A stretch of DNA of 64,000 bases, from positions 1,240,001 through 1,304,000 of the forward strand of contig JAQOOI010000070.1 of assembly GCA_028554645.1 (NCBI GenBank), in the 5' to 3' direction. This document shows positions 9,876-23,490 of the stretch, in pieces. A model generated the notes under the pieces. It was not told the origin of the DNA. It saw only the letters and a program-made list of their open reading frames with translations, and searched no databases. The DNA is from Omphalotus guepiniiformis. Its lineage: Eukaryota; Basidiomycota; Agaricomycetes; Agaricales; Omphalotaceae. Numbering within the stretch: position 1 is the stretch's first letter; each line of letters begins with the position of its first letter. The translations under genes and the position numbers were made by a program.

Positions 9876-12800
9876 ATGTCTAGTAACCCCGACAGTGGTC
9901 CCTCTTCTTCTTCTACCTTCACCGTTAGTGCATCTCAACCCAAGAAATCTCAAGCAACCTCGTGTGCAGAATGCAGAAGGCTAAAACTCAAGTGCGCTCC
10001 AAAGCGTTCTTATAAGCAATTCGCACTAACTGAACACAGATGTGATCGTGTTTTTCCATGTTCCTCATGCATTCGAAGAGGCTGTGCCAATCTCTGCCCA
10101 AATGGCATTCTTGAGAAGGGTAGAAGAGGGTTCTTGAAGAGATTAGAACAGTCTTTGCCATCGTCGGCGAATAGGAATACCGGCGATGCTCAGCAAGGTG
10201 AAGCCTCGACGGAGGTAGCAATGTTTATTGCAAGGGACGCGGCTATGTCCAAGCGAATACAGGAGCTCGAGACTGCGTTGATAAAGTGTGTACCTCGTTC
10301 AATAAAGGATTTAATCGACCATTTCATATTTTATGCAGTGCAGGAGTTCCTGTTCCTGGTCTCTCTCACGGGTCTAAGCCTTCCCGCAAGAATAGCGTCA
10401 AGAATCATAAAAGGGCGAGGAGTTCCTCTCAGGAAATCCAGGAAGAAGGTAATCCTTCTGCCGCGTTGTCCCAAGACTATTCTCCGCAGTCTTCAACGTC
10501 AGAATCGAACGATGTTACCGTGGGGTTTGGGACACTCACAATTGACCCCGGGGATCGCTCCCGATACATTGGTTTGTCGGGTGCGTCTGCGTATCTCGAC
10601 GACGATATTTGGGGTTCTCAACAGAACCAGGTATGTTCTTTGGAGTGCATCTTTCACTACCTATTCTCATCATTTGTCTTAGGCCTCCGGCATCATTACA
10701 AGTGAGGTTTCCAATGCGAGCAAGATGTTCTGGTTCAGTGTTTGTGCTAATACACCGTTTCTATCGTTGCAGACTCACAACTGACAATCGAAACGAGAAA
10801 TCAAATCTTAGAAAGAATGCGCGACTTGCCACCTTACGGTGAAGCCATTCGACTCGCGAACCTTTACTTCGATAATTTGTCTTTCATGTATGGATTATCA
10901 CCTTTAATTTAGTCCACTCCTAATTATTGCTACAGGTACGAAATAATCGACGAAGAAGACTTCTTCTCTCAATTCCGCTATGTTTATGAGGTCCTTACAA
11001 CGTCGGAGGGCATATTATGTCCGGACGTATTTGCTCTCGTCGGCGTAGTTCTGGCTCTTGGCCAGTATTTCGACTTGTCTCTGTCCAGCGAGGAGGTCAA
11101 ACCTCGGGCCATGGAACTTTTCAAGATGGCTGCCTTCGCTCTCAATTGCCACTATCGTATAGATGGAGCGCTGAAGTTGGAGACCATACAAGGACTACAA
11201 GCTGTCCATTTAATGACTTTGTATCAATTAAGCGTGAGGCATGAGGAGGGCGCAGAACCCGCTTGGCAGCTTCTTGGTATGGTCGTAAGATCCATATATG
11301 CGCAAGGATTTCATAGGGACGGGTCAGGATGGGGTTTGCCGACGAAAGAGCTCGAACTGCGACGAAGAGTGTTTTGGGAGACCTACACGTATGATCGGTT
11401 GGTAAGAATATCTTTGGGTTAATTTCATTTTCATCAGGCTTATTTGTATCAACAGCAAGCATTTACTCTTGGGAGACCGCACTCCCAGAATGACTCGCAT
11501 TGTGATTGCAAGATGCCAACAACATGTAGCACGCCCTTGCCCTCTGACAACGACCCTACCAACTCCTCTTGGTCCCACACGAAATGGCACATTCACAAGT
11601 TCCGTTGGGCTGTAGTGGTCGGTCGTATTACAGATACCGCATTTAGTGTGAATCCTCCTACGTATTCGGTTATTATGCAACTCGATCGAGAGATCAACGA
11701 TTTCTACTTCTCTCTCCCCCAATGGATTCTTTGTCCTTCCGTTACGAAACCGGTGGACCCAGCAGTATGGAGAAAGCTTTTTTCACCTGGAGTGCTCGAT
11801 TCAAACAATCGGAAAGAACTTCATGGGATAGGGAAGGAAGAAGAGAAGAAAAAGAATGCACAGATCTACACACTCTCGAATATGATCTTCTTCGTGACTA
11901 TGCATTTGCATAGAGGCCCATTCTGCCGAGCGTTGATGCTTGAGCCCCAGAATCTGATGCGATCGCGTTATGAAGCCAGTGTAGCTCGTGTTATATCTGT
12001 AAGTTCGATTTGTTGCGTCTGTTGTCAATCGCTCAAACAATCTGTTTCCAGTCATCCACAGCGATCATCAACATTACTCGAGGTATATTTGTATTGTACC
12101 CTAGTGCGTGCCTGCACCTTTTCCCCAGTAGTGTTTGATACTAAACATATCTTTCGTAGAGTTCACATCGCGTGTCTGGTACTGGGTTTTCCACTCCTTC
12201 ACTGCGGCTGTATGCCAAGCTGTCTTTGTCATTGTAGCACCCTTTCACCCTCTCGCTACAGCTGCATTTAGAAGCCTTCAGGCAGCTCTTGAATTGTTCG
12301 AAAACGCTAGTGGACAGCGCGCACGTTCCGCAAGTGCACGTTTGAGTTATCTTGCCTGCAAAGCGGCCATGTCGATGCAAGCATATCGAAATGCATCACA
12401 ACAGGCCATGTCTAGAAAAATAGCCAAATCGGAGGCTTCAAGTACGTCTGGTGAAGACGACATCGAGCACGAGTCGGAGTCGCCTATAGCTCGATTCCCC
12501 GAGTCAAATGTTAGGAAAAACCCTGAGGTCTTTTTGGGAACTTCGACTAAACTCATCAGGCGTGCAGGAACTTCTCCACCTCCCATTGTCAGTGACGCAG
12601 ATGCGTATGGCGGTACGCTTCAGACGCCGTCACCACCATCCACAATGTCTCACAGTCATGAGTATCAGCCGCAATCTGCCTCGCAGGAATCGCAGCAGTC
12701 TTTCCGTATGAATCAAGATCCATTTGCTGCGATGATGGGTTTATACGATACCACACCCGCTCCCATTCGCCGTGCTGCTCCGGAGCAGAATGTGTACTCA

Positions 12801-13376
12801 CAGCAAGCACCTTATCCGACTCATCCAGTAAATGCTCGAGAGAATTCTTTCCCTAACTCTTGGTTGCCTACAAACGGGGGTATAAGTGGTCTAGGTGACT
12901 CTTCAAGAAGTACCCAGCCATATGTCGCACCCAAGTTCCCAGAGTCACAATCCAGCGTACCCCTTCAACAAGACCCCATGGACGCCTCAAATTCGTACCC
13001 CACAGAAGCAGCCGCCTCTAGTGACGACCTAGACTCTCTGTTGCATCAGTTTGATTGGAAGACGATATTCTACCTTCAAAATAACGGCGTTGAACCCAGC
13101 GATGCACAGGCTCGTACGACTGGGACTGGCGCTGGCGCTGGCCAAGCGACGTTCAATCATGTAAACGACGTCAATGCCAATGTGGGCCCTACTAGTGGTA
13201 TTGAAAGACTGAATGTACCTCTGGAGAATGTCCCTCCAGCGGCGGATGCATCAGCTTTCAGTTTCACCTACGGGGCGTCGTCTCGGTTTAATGAGATTGA
13301 TTCGTTCAATTTGTCGAGTTTCATTCAGGATGGGGCGAATGCGTGGATGTATGATCCATCGACGGAAGGGCTATGA
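9876..13376 (+). CDS. Zn(II)2Cys6 transcription factor with fungal-specific regulatory domain
   Basis: The DNA-binding cluster is split by a 48-base intron (9992-10039); joined it reads CAECRRLKLKCDRVFPCSSC, then IRRGC and ANLCPNG, a full six-cysteine set. A short linker (MSKRIQELETAL) may form the dimerising coiled coil. The middle homology region follows: PDVFALVGVVLALGQYFDLS, LLGMVVRSIYAQGFHRDG, LRRRVFWETYTYDRL and, after an intron, AFTLGRPHS. The C-terminal third is low-complexity, rich in Ser, Pro and Gln, with a possible acidic activation segment near SSDDLDSLLHQFDW. The last exon ends at GL-stop. Start chosen at MSSNPDSGPSS; the open frame upstream of it has no domain. The target genes are unknown; the neighbours are housekeeping genes. 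Confidence 0.88.
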
Positions 13377-14092
13377 ATTAGAAGTGAATATGATTCAATG
13401 TATGTACTAATATCTCCTCAGGATCTGTCTTTCGTAATTTGCTCTCTTGTTGTAAAGTATGTAATTCATTGTGCTTTGAATGCTTTTGAATGCTTTTGAT
13501 ATGTTTGACTGAACGCGTGAACGTTTGAAATTTGAACGCTTGTACGAGCGATTGGAAGCCGTGTCCACGAAAATGCACGCATAACGACCAACAGAAGGGA
13601 GGTAATAAGCACATATATTGCAAGGTATACGAGAACAATACACGACCGAATATCAGACTAGGAGCATCCAAAGACCACTGACACCAATGTTCCTCGCGGA
13701 AGAAAACAGATCTAGGAGAACGAGCGTTAATAAGGTATTCAAAGACGAATTGAAGTTGAATGAAAAGAGAATCAGAATTGCAGAAGTAGAAAAATCATCA
13801 ATTGGACTGAAAATCCATAAGACTGTTGAGCTTGATATGTGAAATTTTATTCATCACAAGAGTGGTTGGGGGGTAAGGAAGAAAGTAAGGGGATATACTC
13901 ACATTTCAGTGGGAAGACGCCTGGTATGAAGCAGAGGAATACATAGTTCTGACAGCAGAAAAAAGACGTTTATATAGACTACTTTTCAAGCTCCTCTTGA
14001 AAGCTATTACTGCCGATGCCGAACGCTGAGAGCCGCGATCCTTCATTCAAGTCTGGTCCAAATTCATCTATATCATACATACCCATCGTTCA
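13377..14092. other. Intergenic region, no supported gene
   Basis: Lies between the end of the regulator and the UPF3 start. AT-rich repeats of TGAATGCTTTTGA type occur near 13478-13500. Frames on both strands lack domains and proper starts. The last 100 bases are presumably the UPF3 promoter and leader. Confidence 0.45.
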
Positions 14093-15734
14093 ATGTCTAC
14101 AACTGCACTAGCTAAAGCAACACCTACGAAACCGAAGAAAGAGAAGAAAGAAAGAGCACAACAACAACAAGGTGCCGACAGGCTCAAGAGCGTAGTTCGG
14201 AGACTTCCTCCCAATCTACCTGAAGAAGTGTTCTGGCAGAGCGTGCAGACATGGGTGACAGACGAGACAGTTACTTGGAAACATTACGTTCGGGGAAAGT
14301 TTAGAAGTCGGTGTGTATCAGACGTGGGCTAGTGAGATTCAGATGTTGGTAATGACGAAGATCTCCTCGTCTGTTAGATTTACTAAGGAGAACATCCCAT
14401 CTCGCGCGTATATTGCTTTCAAGAAGGATGAACAGCTTGCGCTCTTTAGCAAGGAATATGATGGGCATATCTTCAGAGACAAAGCAGGCGTGTATTCTGT
14501 ATCTCGCACTCCGACCCTGTTGCTTATCGTCCGTGCAGGGAATGAAACTCAGGCTGTTGTTGAGTTCGCACCATACCAGAAGGTTCCTTCGGAGAAGAAG
14601 AAGGTCGATGCGCGCAATGGAACGATAGAGAAAGGTACGCAGTGATCATATATGAGTTGAAGCATATTGTCTGATTGACACATCCAGACGAGAGTTATAT
14701 CTCGTTCATACAGTCTCTCACAGCACCTACCAATGCCGAACCAGTCACACTTGAAGCCCTCAGTACGTTCTCATCAATCGCTAAATGCTGTACTATTCAC
14801 TCGCGCTTCAGTTGCATCTACCCAACCCGCACCACAACCCAAGACTACGCCTCTACTCGAAGCCTTGAAGGCTGAAAAGGCCGAGAAGACTGCTGTGAAG
14901 GAAAAGGTCGCGATCATGCGCAGTCAAACCCATGAAACATCTAGGAAAGAAGAAGGCAAGAAGAAACCTTCATCTTCCAAAGCTTCAGAAGCATCTGCAC
15001 CTCCCATGAGCAAGAAAGCCGCGAAGAAAGCCGCCGCCGCCGCTGCTGCTGCTGCGAAGGATTCGCCCGTTCCATCTCAGAAGGATGCTATAGTCACGAT
15101 CGCGTCAAAGCATCCTCCTAAAGCGCCGAAAGCCGCTCGTCAACAGCAGCCAGCACAACCGCAAGCTCAAATTCAGTCTCCAAAAGCACAGGTACCCCCT
15201 GCGCCTAACGGAGGCCCTTCTACTGCTCCTTCAAGCAATGCAACAGAGTCCCCTTCTACATCTACCACCCCCACCCCTTCCCGACGTGGACGTCCCGTGC
15301 TCGGTCTCGCCTCTAGGCATTTCGAAGCCGCACTTAGCGGTGCAGGCGTCAGCGAACGAAAACCTCGTAAAGATCGAGAGCGAGAGGAAGTATCAAAGGA
15401 AAAGGAGACGCGAGCAAAGGATGCTCCGGCTGTTACAACAAGCAGTAAACCCAAACCTCCTTCACCTAAGCGTGATCGCGGGAAGCGCAATGAAAGTGTT
15501 GGCTATGGTGAATCCTCTGGTGGTGCGAAGGTGCCGAGTATCTTGCAGCGCATTGATGGTGGTCCGCCGACCATTTTGCAGCGCGGTTTGGCTTCTGGAG
15601 CCGACGGTGCTTCCAAGGGCGCTGCTCCAGGAGTTCCGGAGCAAGCTGGTGCTAATGTTCCCTCCGGAGGTCGGGGCGGTAGGTATGGAAGAGGGCGAGG
15701 TGGGCGAGGTGGTTCTGCAAACAGAGGCGGTTAG
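14093..15734 (+). CDS. UPF3: UPF3, nonsense-mediated mRNA decay factor
   Basis: The N-terminal RNP-like Smg4/UPF3 domain is clear: KSVVRRLPPNLPEEVFWQSV, SRAYIAFKKDEQLALF, YDGHIFRDKAG, then AVVEFAPYQKVPSEKKK and DESYISFIQSL. UPF3 bridges UPF2/UPF1 to mark mRNAs with premature stops. The C-terminal part is a long basic, Lys/Ala/Ser/Pro-rich tail with an Ala run (near 15030-15055) and ends in an RGG box (GGRGGRYGRGRGGRGG), which suggests direct RNA binding. Introns follow codons for KFRSR, after DKAG (a GC-AG intron, 14488-14538), after GTIEK and after LEAL. The start is the first ATG, followed by a Lys-rich leader. Confidence 0.92.
14488..14538 (+). other. Probable GC-AG intron in UPF3
   Basis: The conserved core needs DKAG joined to NETQAVVEF. 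The join works only with donor GCGTGT after CAG and acceptor GTGCAG, giving a 51-base intron with GC in place of GT. Because 51 is a multiple of three and the stretch has no stop, retention would insert 17 residues. Confidence 0.6.
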
Positions 15735-16582
15735 GGTATCATTTCAGGTATGTTGAAGCCGTTGTTGAAATCGTCTCCACGGAATGAATCGGTCGTAGAG
15801 CCAAGAACTCTCACTCCTTCTGCAGAATTGACTGCTGCTCGTTGACTACGATGGACGGCAACCGCACAATGCGCTTTATCTTCGCTGTCGTGCCGTCAAG
15901 CCTGAACCCTGGCATGGCTTGCACTAGACATTTGTCTATCGAGTCTCAAAGGATTTTCATGCAACGTATTCCTGCAGCCGATGGAGGTCGATGTTGACTA
16001 GTTTGCGTGGAACAGAATGTAGTCTCGATGGACACACCTATGCCGTATTGTCTTCCCGTACTTTCAGAGAAAGGGTATCACAGATAGTAGAAATTTTAGT
16101 TCCCAGACCTTGGGCATGTCCCTCAGACGAAGCTCGTTTATACCCAGAGTGCACTTAGAATAACCGAAACAAAGTACAAAAATGCAAAAGGTTTGTGAGA
16201 GGCGCGTACACACCGCGCGACTGACGACATGCCCTGATCTCCTAAGACTAACTCGGCTTGCGCTGTAGGTTGCGGAATTGCTTCCCTGACCTAAGCAGCA
16301 CACGTTACTCCATGCCCGAAGTCACCCTTTACAGAGCGAGAGGCGATGGATACCAAAGTTTTCTGGAGGGGACAGTCTTGAACCAGCGCGCGAGTGGTAT
16401 AACTCGCTGAGGTAAGCCGCCTCACATTCCTGGTTTCGGGCCATTACAGCCACTACACCACGTCCTCATGTGGAAGAAAACGTAGCAGATACGTATATAT
16501 AGGGATCCACCTGGTAAGGACCAAAAATAAATAAATTACTGCTAAATAAATATTCCATATACATGTGTTACGCTTTCTAAAG
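15735..16582. other. Intergenic region between convergent UPF3 and ABC transporter genes
   Basis: No protein-coding frame with support. On the minus strand around 16370-16470 a degenerate tRNA-like stretch shows an A-box-like TGGTGTAGTGG and a B-box-like GGTTCAAGACT, but the arms do not fold properly, so no tRNA is called. Confidence 0.45.
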
Positions 16583-19500
16583 TTACCTACTTCCATCTTT
16601 CACTCTCGCCAAAGCCTCCAACTCGGCGAATGTCCCACTCTTCAGGCACATGTTCCTGAATATCCCGTCCTCCTTTTGAATCAAACGCAACGGAGTATCG
16701 AACTCCACCACTCGACCCTTATCGAGGACTACCAGGCGATCATAATCAATGACAGTCCGTAGTCGGTGAGCCACTAGTATATCAGAGTCAGTACACATTA
16801 TTGCCTTCGAAATCATTCCAAACCAACCCGTCAACAGAAGTGAATCTGAGAATTCTTCTCTGATCGCAGTCTGAATTTTAGCATCCGTAGCAAAATCAAT
16901 ACTGCTCGTGGCCTCGTCAAGAATAATAATGGAGCTTCTCCGTAAGAGCGCTCGAGCCATCGCGATGAGCTGTCTCTGCCCTTGCGAAAAGTTCATTCCA
17001 CCGGTGGAGACTTGAGTGTCGAGAGAGATTGTACTTTTAGCGTCGACCTCCGTAACAGAGTCGAGAGTGCTCGTGCTGTCTTCCCTTTGGATGCTACGTA
17101 CAGAAGAAGGACGGGAAGTGTCTGGAGTACCGGTGCCCGAAGGAGCACGAGAAGTTCGTTGAGAGCCAGGTTGACTCCGCGTGACCATATGGACTCGATA
17201 GAGTACATCCATGCATTCAGCGTCTGTATATTCACCTGTCCAACATCTTCAGCACGCCTTGTAACAGACCAAGAGCATAGTTTCTCACCAAAAGGGTCAA
17301 GATTGTCCCTTAGCGTGCCTGAGAACAGCGCAGCATCTTGAGGAATGAAGGTCTGCACACCGAATTTAGTCAATAACGTTCACCCAGGAACTTGAACCAG
17401 TGTGGTAACATACAATGCGAGATCGAAGATCGTGTACACCGATAGTAGAAATATCGATGCCGTCGATGAGAATCCGACCATCACTTGGATCGACCTTGTC
17501 GGGTGCATATTAGGAACGTTCAAGGTCACAAAATCAGGTTGTTTACTCACGAAGCGCAAAATACTCATCGCAAGGGTGGACTTTCCGCTGCCCGTACGAC
17601 CAAGAAGCCCGACTCTCTCGCCGGACTTGAGCGTAAAGGAGACATCCTGAATGACTGCAGGGAGCTCCGGCGAGTATCTAACAGACAAATTTTCCACAGA
17701 GATGAGAGCGTCATTCCGAGAGTTTGAGGGCCAGTATGCGGGGGGTCGTGCGGACTCGATGATCGCAGGCGGCTCTTGAGGGAGTTCCAGATATTCTACA
17801 ATCCTTTCTACAGAACTAAACGAAATCAGAGTTGCAGGCTCAGAATTTTATTAATGCACTAGCCAAATCTCATCTGCTTACTTGAGATCTAATTCCAAGC
17901 CCGTCCAGAATCGACAAGCCCAATAAACCGACATTGTGAAGCTTAATGCACTAGTGATGCAGATACCTGCGAGACCGGCGCCGTTGTCGATGTTCGAGAT
18001 GGAGAATAACGCAGTGATTAGAACGGCCTGAAACTTGATAAGAAACCTCAACAAATCATTCTCGAAATGTCACATACAAGACTCCCTAAGTAGTCTTCAA
18101 GTCAATAATACTCATCTTTCTTGATGAAAGGTGCTTACCGAGTGTGTCAAAGCTCAAAAAGAGCCATCTGTTTGTCATCCAGAATGCATACCACATCTAC
18201 ACAACAAGCTCCAATTTCAGTGGTTCATTCTCCCCAAATGCAGCTACCTAGCGATACCTGAGTTGTCAAATCAATTTTCTTGTGAAGATTGTCAAGGAAT
18301 CTCTTCTCCGCAGAGAACGCTCGAACAGTAACAATCCCTTCCAAAATTTCACCAAAGTCGGAAAAGATAGGCGAACGCGAGTTCGATTCCATGCGACGCA
18401 AATCACGTCCTGTGTTAAGGTATCCGATGGCGAGCTCGCGGTAAAGGAACCCAAGAACAGCTGCAGGTAAAAGGAAAAACGGAAATACGACACTGAACAA
18501 AAACAGCGATCAGCTTCACATATTGCGTATGTGTGTGGGACCATCACTCACGCAATGGTGATGACCGAAGCGAAGAAATTGGCCAAAGAAGAGTTGACGT
18601 TCTGAAGCGATCCAGCCAAAGAGGAGTCGATTGTCTCGATATCCTTTGATGTGAACGAATTAGACTGGCGAGAGAACACAGAAGATCACTACATACCTTC
18701 CCAAAGCGATTGAGCAAACGACCTTTGGAAGAAAGATCATAAATACAATTGCAGCATCAGATAGTACATCGACCGAAAACGACCCTGTGGAGTAGTGTCG
18801 TGAAACCTGAAAGTAGCTCTGACTACCGTTACCAACAACTGCTTAAAAAACTCAATGAGAATCAATTCGATTCCCAGAACCACCATCACTTACTTAAACA
18901 GCAGTCGCGAAGCCTTCAACGCACCAGTGTACTGAACGATGGTCGCAGTGACACTCACAAGAGCGTTCAAGACACCGATAGCAGCATATACTCCGACATA
19001 GAAAAGAGGGTGTTCAAATGCGTTAGGCAAATGTATCGGCCAGTGTCCACCGCTGTACGAAGTCACAGGCGCAAGAGGACGACTCCAATAAGCGTGTTGA
19101 CCGACAGAGAGTTCGAGCTCCGAAGCAGTAGATACTCTGAAGGGAGTAAGTGTTTGCAGCCAGTTAGCAGAAGTAAAGCTTTTGTCCCGATATGCTTCAC
19201 CCCATATCTAGAGAACGAACGGTGCTTTGAGACACGATCAAGATGATGGAACCCAGAACCAAATGCTTACCCTGATCCAGAACTTCTCTCCGACTCCCAA
19301 GATTTGATTCAGTATCACGAAGAATGCGAGTAAAACCCACACCCAATAAGACCTAGCTGTGTCTTCAGCAACACGAAAAGGATCGAATATTGACACACAT
19401 ACGAAGCTTGCAGATATTTCTTATATATTCCCCATTTCACACTACCTGTCTCGCGATGTTCGTCCTCTACAAGCTTTCTCGGCTTCTTCTTTGCACTTTC

Positions 19501-22500
19501 TTCGTCAGTCTCGACAGCTGCAATTGCAGCCTCTTCTGCAGAAGCCACTAGTTCTTCTTTATGCGCATCTACCTCCGCTTCCTGTTTGATGTTGTCCAAT
19601 ACACCCTGCGCGCGAAGTTCCTTGATGGTGCCGTGTGTATCAACCCGACCGTCGAGCATGCGTACTAGATAATGTGCACTGGGCAGCACGAGATCTACAT
19701 GGTGCGTGACAAGGACCTGAATATACCCCATCAGATTACACTTGAGACGAACACCAATAAAGAGATATATGTACCACTGTTCGATTGAATAGTAGAGGCC
19801 CTCGAAGTAGCTTCTCATATAAGAAGCGAGAAGTGTGGCTGTCCTAGAGTAAATATCAGAATCAAGGAGCTTTGGTGATGAATTATCATTTACCACCGCA
19901 CTCAAAGGATCATCTAGCAAGACGTATTTTGTTCTGGCATAGACGGCACGTGCAAGCGCAACCCTACAGAGCAGAACATGATGAGCATTCAATACGGAAT
20001 ATCCTGTCAAAGGACACTTCATTACCTTGCTTTCTGTCCGCCACTGAGGCTTACACCCCTGAGTTCAAGTAAACAATCAGATACTCAACCCTCAACAGAC
20101 TTTGACTCAAGAACGTAATCTTACTTCGCACCGATCTCTGTCTTGTCCCCATCCTCCAAGATCTCCAAGTCCGGTTTCAGGGCACACGCCTCCACAACGT
20201 TTTCATACCTCTCCTCGTCGAGAGGATAACCGAAGAGAATATTATCCTTGATAGACTGGTGTCTAAGCCAAGGGGTCTGCGCAGCATATGAGATCGCATG
20301 CATGTGGCCGTGTTCGTCGACATGAGAGGAGTCTTTTGTCATGAGAATACGACCGCTAACGAGGGTCATTTCGCCTAGTACAGCCATCTGCGCGTGAAGA
20401 ACGACAACTTCAGTCAGCGTTGGAGGCAAGTCAGTAAGCGGCTTACGAGTAAGGCTGTTTTTCCACTGTGAACCAGCATCAGCAGTCAAGCTGTGACTCG
20501 TTCGAAATGTGGCTCACCTTGCCGTGGGCCCGGTAACAACAGTCAGCTCTCCCTCTGGAAACTTGAGCGAAACATCCCTCAGCTCGAACTTACGATCCAT
20601 CTCACTGATCGTTGCAGTGTCAGATAGCTCAGATTGTGCTTGTGGTGCACCGTTGCCGCCGCTTGTCGTTGAGTAGATACCATTTGCATGTCCGACGTCG
20701 TTGGTTTTTCCATTCCCTCTGGCTTCATTCCAGTGCAGGGTTGCACCTTCGAACCCAAGTCCTTCGTGCACAGACCCACTCTGTTTGGGCTGTAGTGATG
20801 ACACTTGATCATCCACCTCTTCCTCATCAAGGTAGTTGGCAATCCTATCCAGTGCAACCTTAGACTGCGCAAGCTGAACCACAAAGCTGGGTAGTGTATT
20901 AAGAGGGGTCCTATTGTATCACAAGATGTTGAGATATGTAGTCTCATAGGAAGGTAACAAGAAACTCACCGAATCATGGCGAACAGTGCGATTGCCTGGG
21001 GCGTACCGCGATTCAGTGCCGTGATATCGAAAGGAAAGAAATTTCGAACTAACCGTGAATGCTACAGCGACCGTCAACTCATGTCCCAACAACACGTACG
21101 TTAGGAATGAGATGATGGATACAAGAATCGGTGTGGCCTGCCACAGAATGTAGAATAGCACTGAATTGACACGGGCTAGAGGAGAAAGAAAATGAAGAAA
21201 GATATGTCAGTGTAAATGCGTACAACTCCAATGCACGGGTTTACCTTTAACCATCCACTGTATTTCTTTTTGTCTCTGCTCCATAATTCTATCGATCCAC
21301 CGATCTTCCCAAGCAAAGAACTTGATGAACTTGATTGCTCCGATTAGCTCGCTCAGCACGCTCATCCTCTTATCTCGAGCCTCTGCATTTCCCTTGTAGA
21401 TTGCCATGCTTCGGTTGGTGAGATACGAATTCAGCGGCCAACCAGCAATGAGCACCACTAGACCAGCGAATGCTGAGACCCCAAGTAACCTGTCGAGCAC
21501 GATAAGAATACGATGGGTAAGAGAAGAACGGAGGGCTTACTGATAGAGATAGGCGAGCCCAATAATGATTTCGAATGGTGCTAAGTAGAAAAGAAGTGTG
21601 AATATCTTCCAAGAGCTCGAGTAAGACAGAACATCTATACCATTATATAGCATGAAAAGTGCAGAAATGGTCATGGAGATCTGGTAGCGTGTAGCTTCTC
21701 AGTCAAATTCAAGCACACAAATGGACGAATATCTTTACCCGGTTTGCATCAACCGCCATAAGATTCACGATCTTACCCGTATCAGCACTCTTTTCGTCCT
21801 TCTTGTCATTCTCATTTACATCCTTCGCTTCCTTCTCGAGATTTCCACTTCCGCTCAAGTCCTTTCTCTTCAAAGCCTTCTCGTAAATGCGCGCCATCAG
21901 CTCCGATCTCACCCTCGTCGCTGCTCTCCTGCCGACCCAGAGATGCTGAAGGTCACACTGTGATCTGAGAAGGGAGCACAGGAACATGAGGACGGCGTAT
22001 ATATACGCTCGGGAGCGATCTGCAGGGGTGGGTACTTCGTGATCTATCGATGAAAGAATACGACTAGTGCACAGGGTTAAGAATTCAGCTGGGTGAAGAG
22101 TCGAAGAACTCACTTAAGGAAAAAAGGATTAAAAAACTCTAGACAGACAGTCCCTGTCGAAATAACGAAGTCCAAGCTAGACGAGAACGTGTAAGATAGG
22201 AGTGTCCAGAGTCTACATGAGTGAGGGTAGAATACATGAGATCGAGCGAATTCGCGATGAAAATTCGTTTGAGCAGTGAAGAAGTTTGGATGTTCATGAA
22301 CTTGATGAATATTGGTCGGGATTGAAGTGATGGACTGAGGCCCCACACGTCACTTTCATTCAAAGTTGTATGTTTTCCCTGAAGTTAAACAGTAATGAAT
22401 TCTCGACCTAAACCCGGTATTGACGCGACACAGATGTACCTTCTTGATTAATGGATACACCCATGAAAAGGTTATCCATCCGAACAGCGAGGTGTAGTCT

Positions 22501-23267
22501 TCGGGAGACACCGATCGACCCTATGAAGGTTATATGAAGACACGAGAAAACGAAGAAAGCGCCTCAAAACGCACGATATCAGCCTTGTTGACCTTATTAC
22601 TAGGCAGAGCCAGCGGCATTCCCAAAACGACTGAAAGTACGCCCGAGATCGCCAAAGTATTAAGAACATGCGCAACGAGCACAGGGGCCGAGGGTAATGG
22701 GATGCCGAGAACGTCGTGGCCGTAAAGCAGCCCTCCAATTTTCAGCGCCTCTCCAACGAGTTGAAGGATGTATATCGCAAAGAGGTCGTATGGTGGGGTC
22801 GCAGCAGGGTGTGAGATGGGTCGGACGACCGTGTAAATCCACGCAAATGCGAGCAGAAAGGATTGAATAGCAAGCCATGTCGCTGTACTGGAGCTACCGT
22901 CCTTGGTAACAAAGTGGTAGGACCCAACGCAAATCCAGGCAATAGCTTCCACAAGTCCAACGAATACAAGCGTGACCGTTCGCCATAACGAAACAATCTG
23001 CTTCACTTCTACCTCTGCATCTGCGTCCGCTGCCTTGAGGTGTTCCCGGTCGCCGACATCCAAAGCCTCGGCTTCATGCAGAGGCATATATGTTCTAAAC
23101 GGCGCAACTATCGTGTCGCGTACATTTTGCGCCCATTCTGGTAGTGGTATTGGCAAGGAAAAAAGACAGAAAGCACAGACAAGGCCGGTAAGAAGTATGG
23201 TGATCCAAGACGACCTTACACATTCGTCACTGAGGTCGACAGCACTGAACTGGCCGCAGAGACCCAT
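16583..23267 (-). CDS. ABCC/MRP-type full-length ABC transporter
   Basis: A long minus-strand gene with many introns. The first exon (start MGLCGQFS at 23267) encodes an N-terminal TMD0-like region with several membrane helices. TMD1 starts after a 54-base intron with [15 protein letters not shown] and [13 protein letters not shown]1 has Walker A GPTASGKTALL (split by an intron), signature [14 protein letters not shown] and Walker B YVLLDDP, followed by [19 protein letters not shown]2 follows an acidic linker. NBD2 has Walker [11 protein letters not shown]-loop [17 protein letters not shown], signature [15 protein letters not shown], Walker [14 protein letters not shown] and H-loop VAHRLRT. 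NBD2 holds a Ser/Thr-rich insert just before its signature. This is the layout of multidrug-resistance-associated transporters that export conjugates at vacuole or plasma membrane; the substrate is not readable. It is divergent from the FSH1 gene with about 220 bases between starts. Confidence 0.93.
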
Positions 23268-23490
23268 CTCGACGTGCTCGACGTTCCAGGTCAAGTTTTG
23301 CGGCGGTGCGGCTGAATTTCATTTATCTTCACAGATCTGATGTGAATCTGCAAAAGTTGATGACAGCTGGTGACTGTTTCCGCTTCCGAAAATCCCGTAA
23401 TTCCGTTGCCCAACCCTGGTCGACACTCTAGATCTTCCTGCGAATCAGAAAAAAATAGTTTTTTTCTTGACCTCCATCTTCGCATCTTCG

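Noticed and set aside
16360..16475. tRNA-like stretch on the minus strand with A-box and B-box look-alikes
   Set aside because: The T arm and acceptor do not pair properly under any register I tried and no anticodon arm is clear; at best a decayed tRNA.
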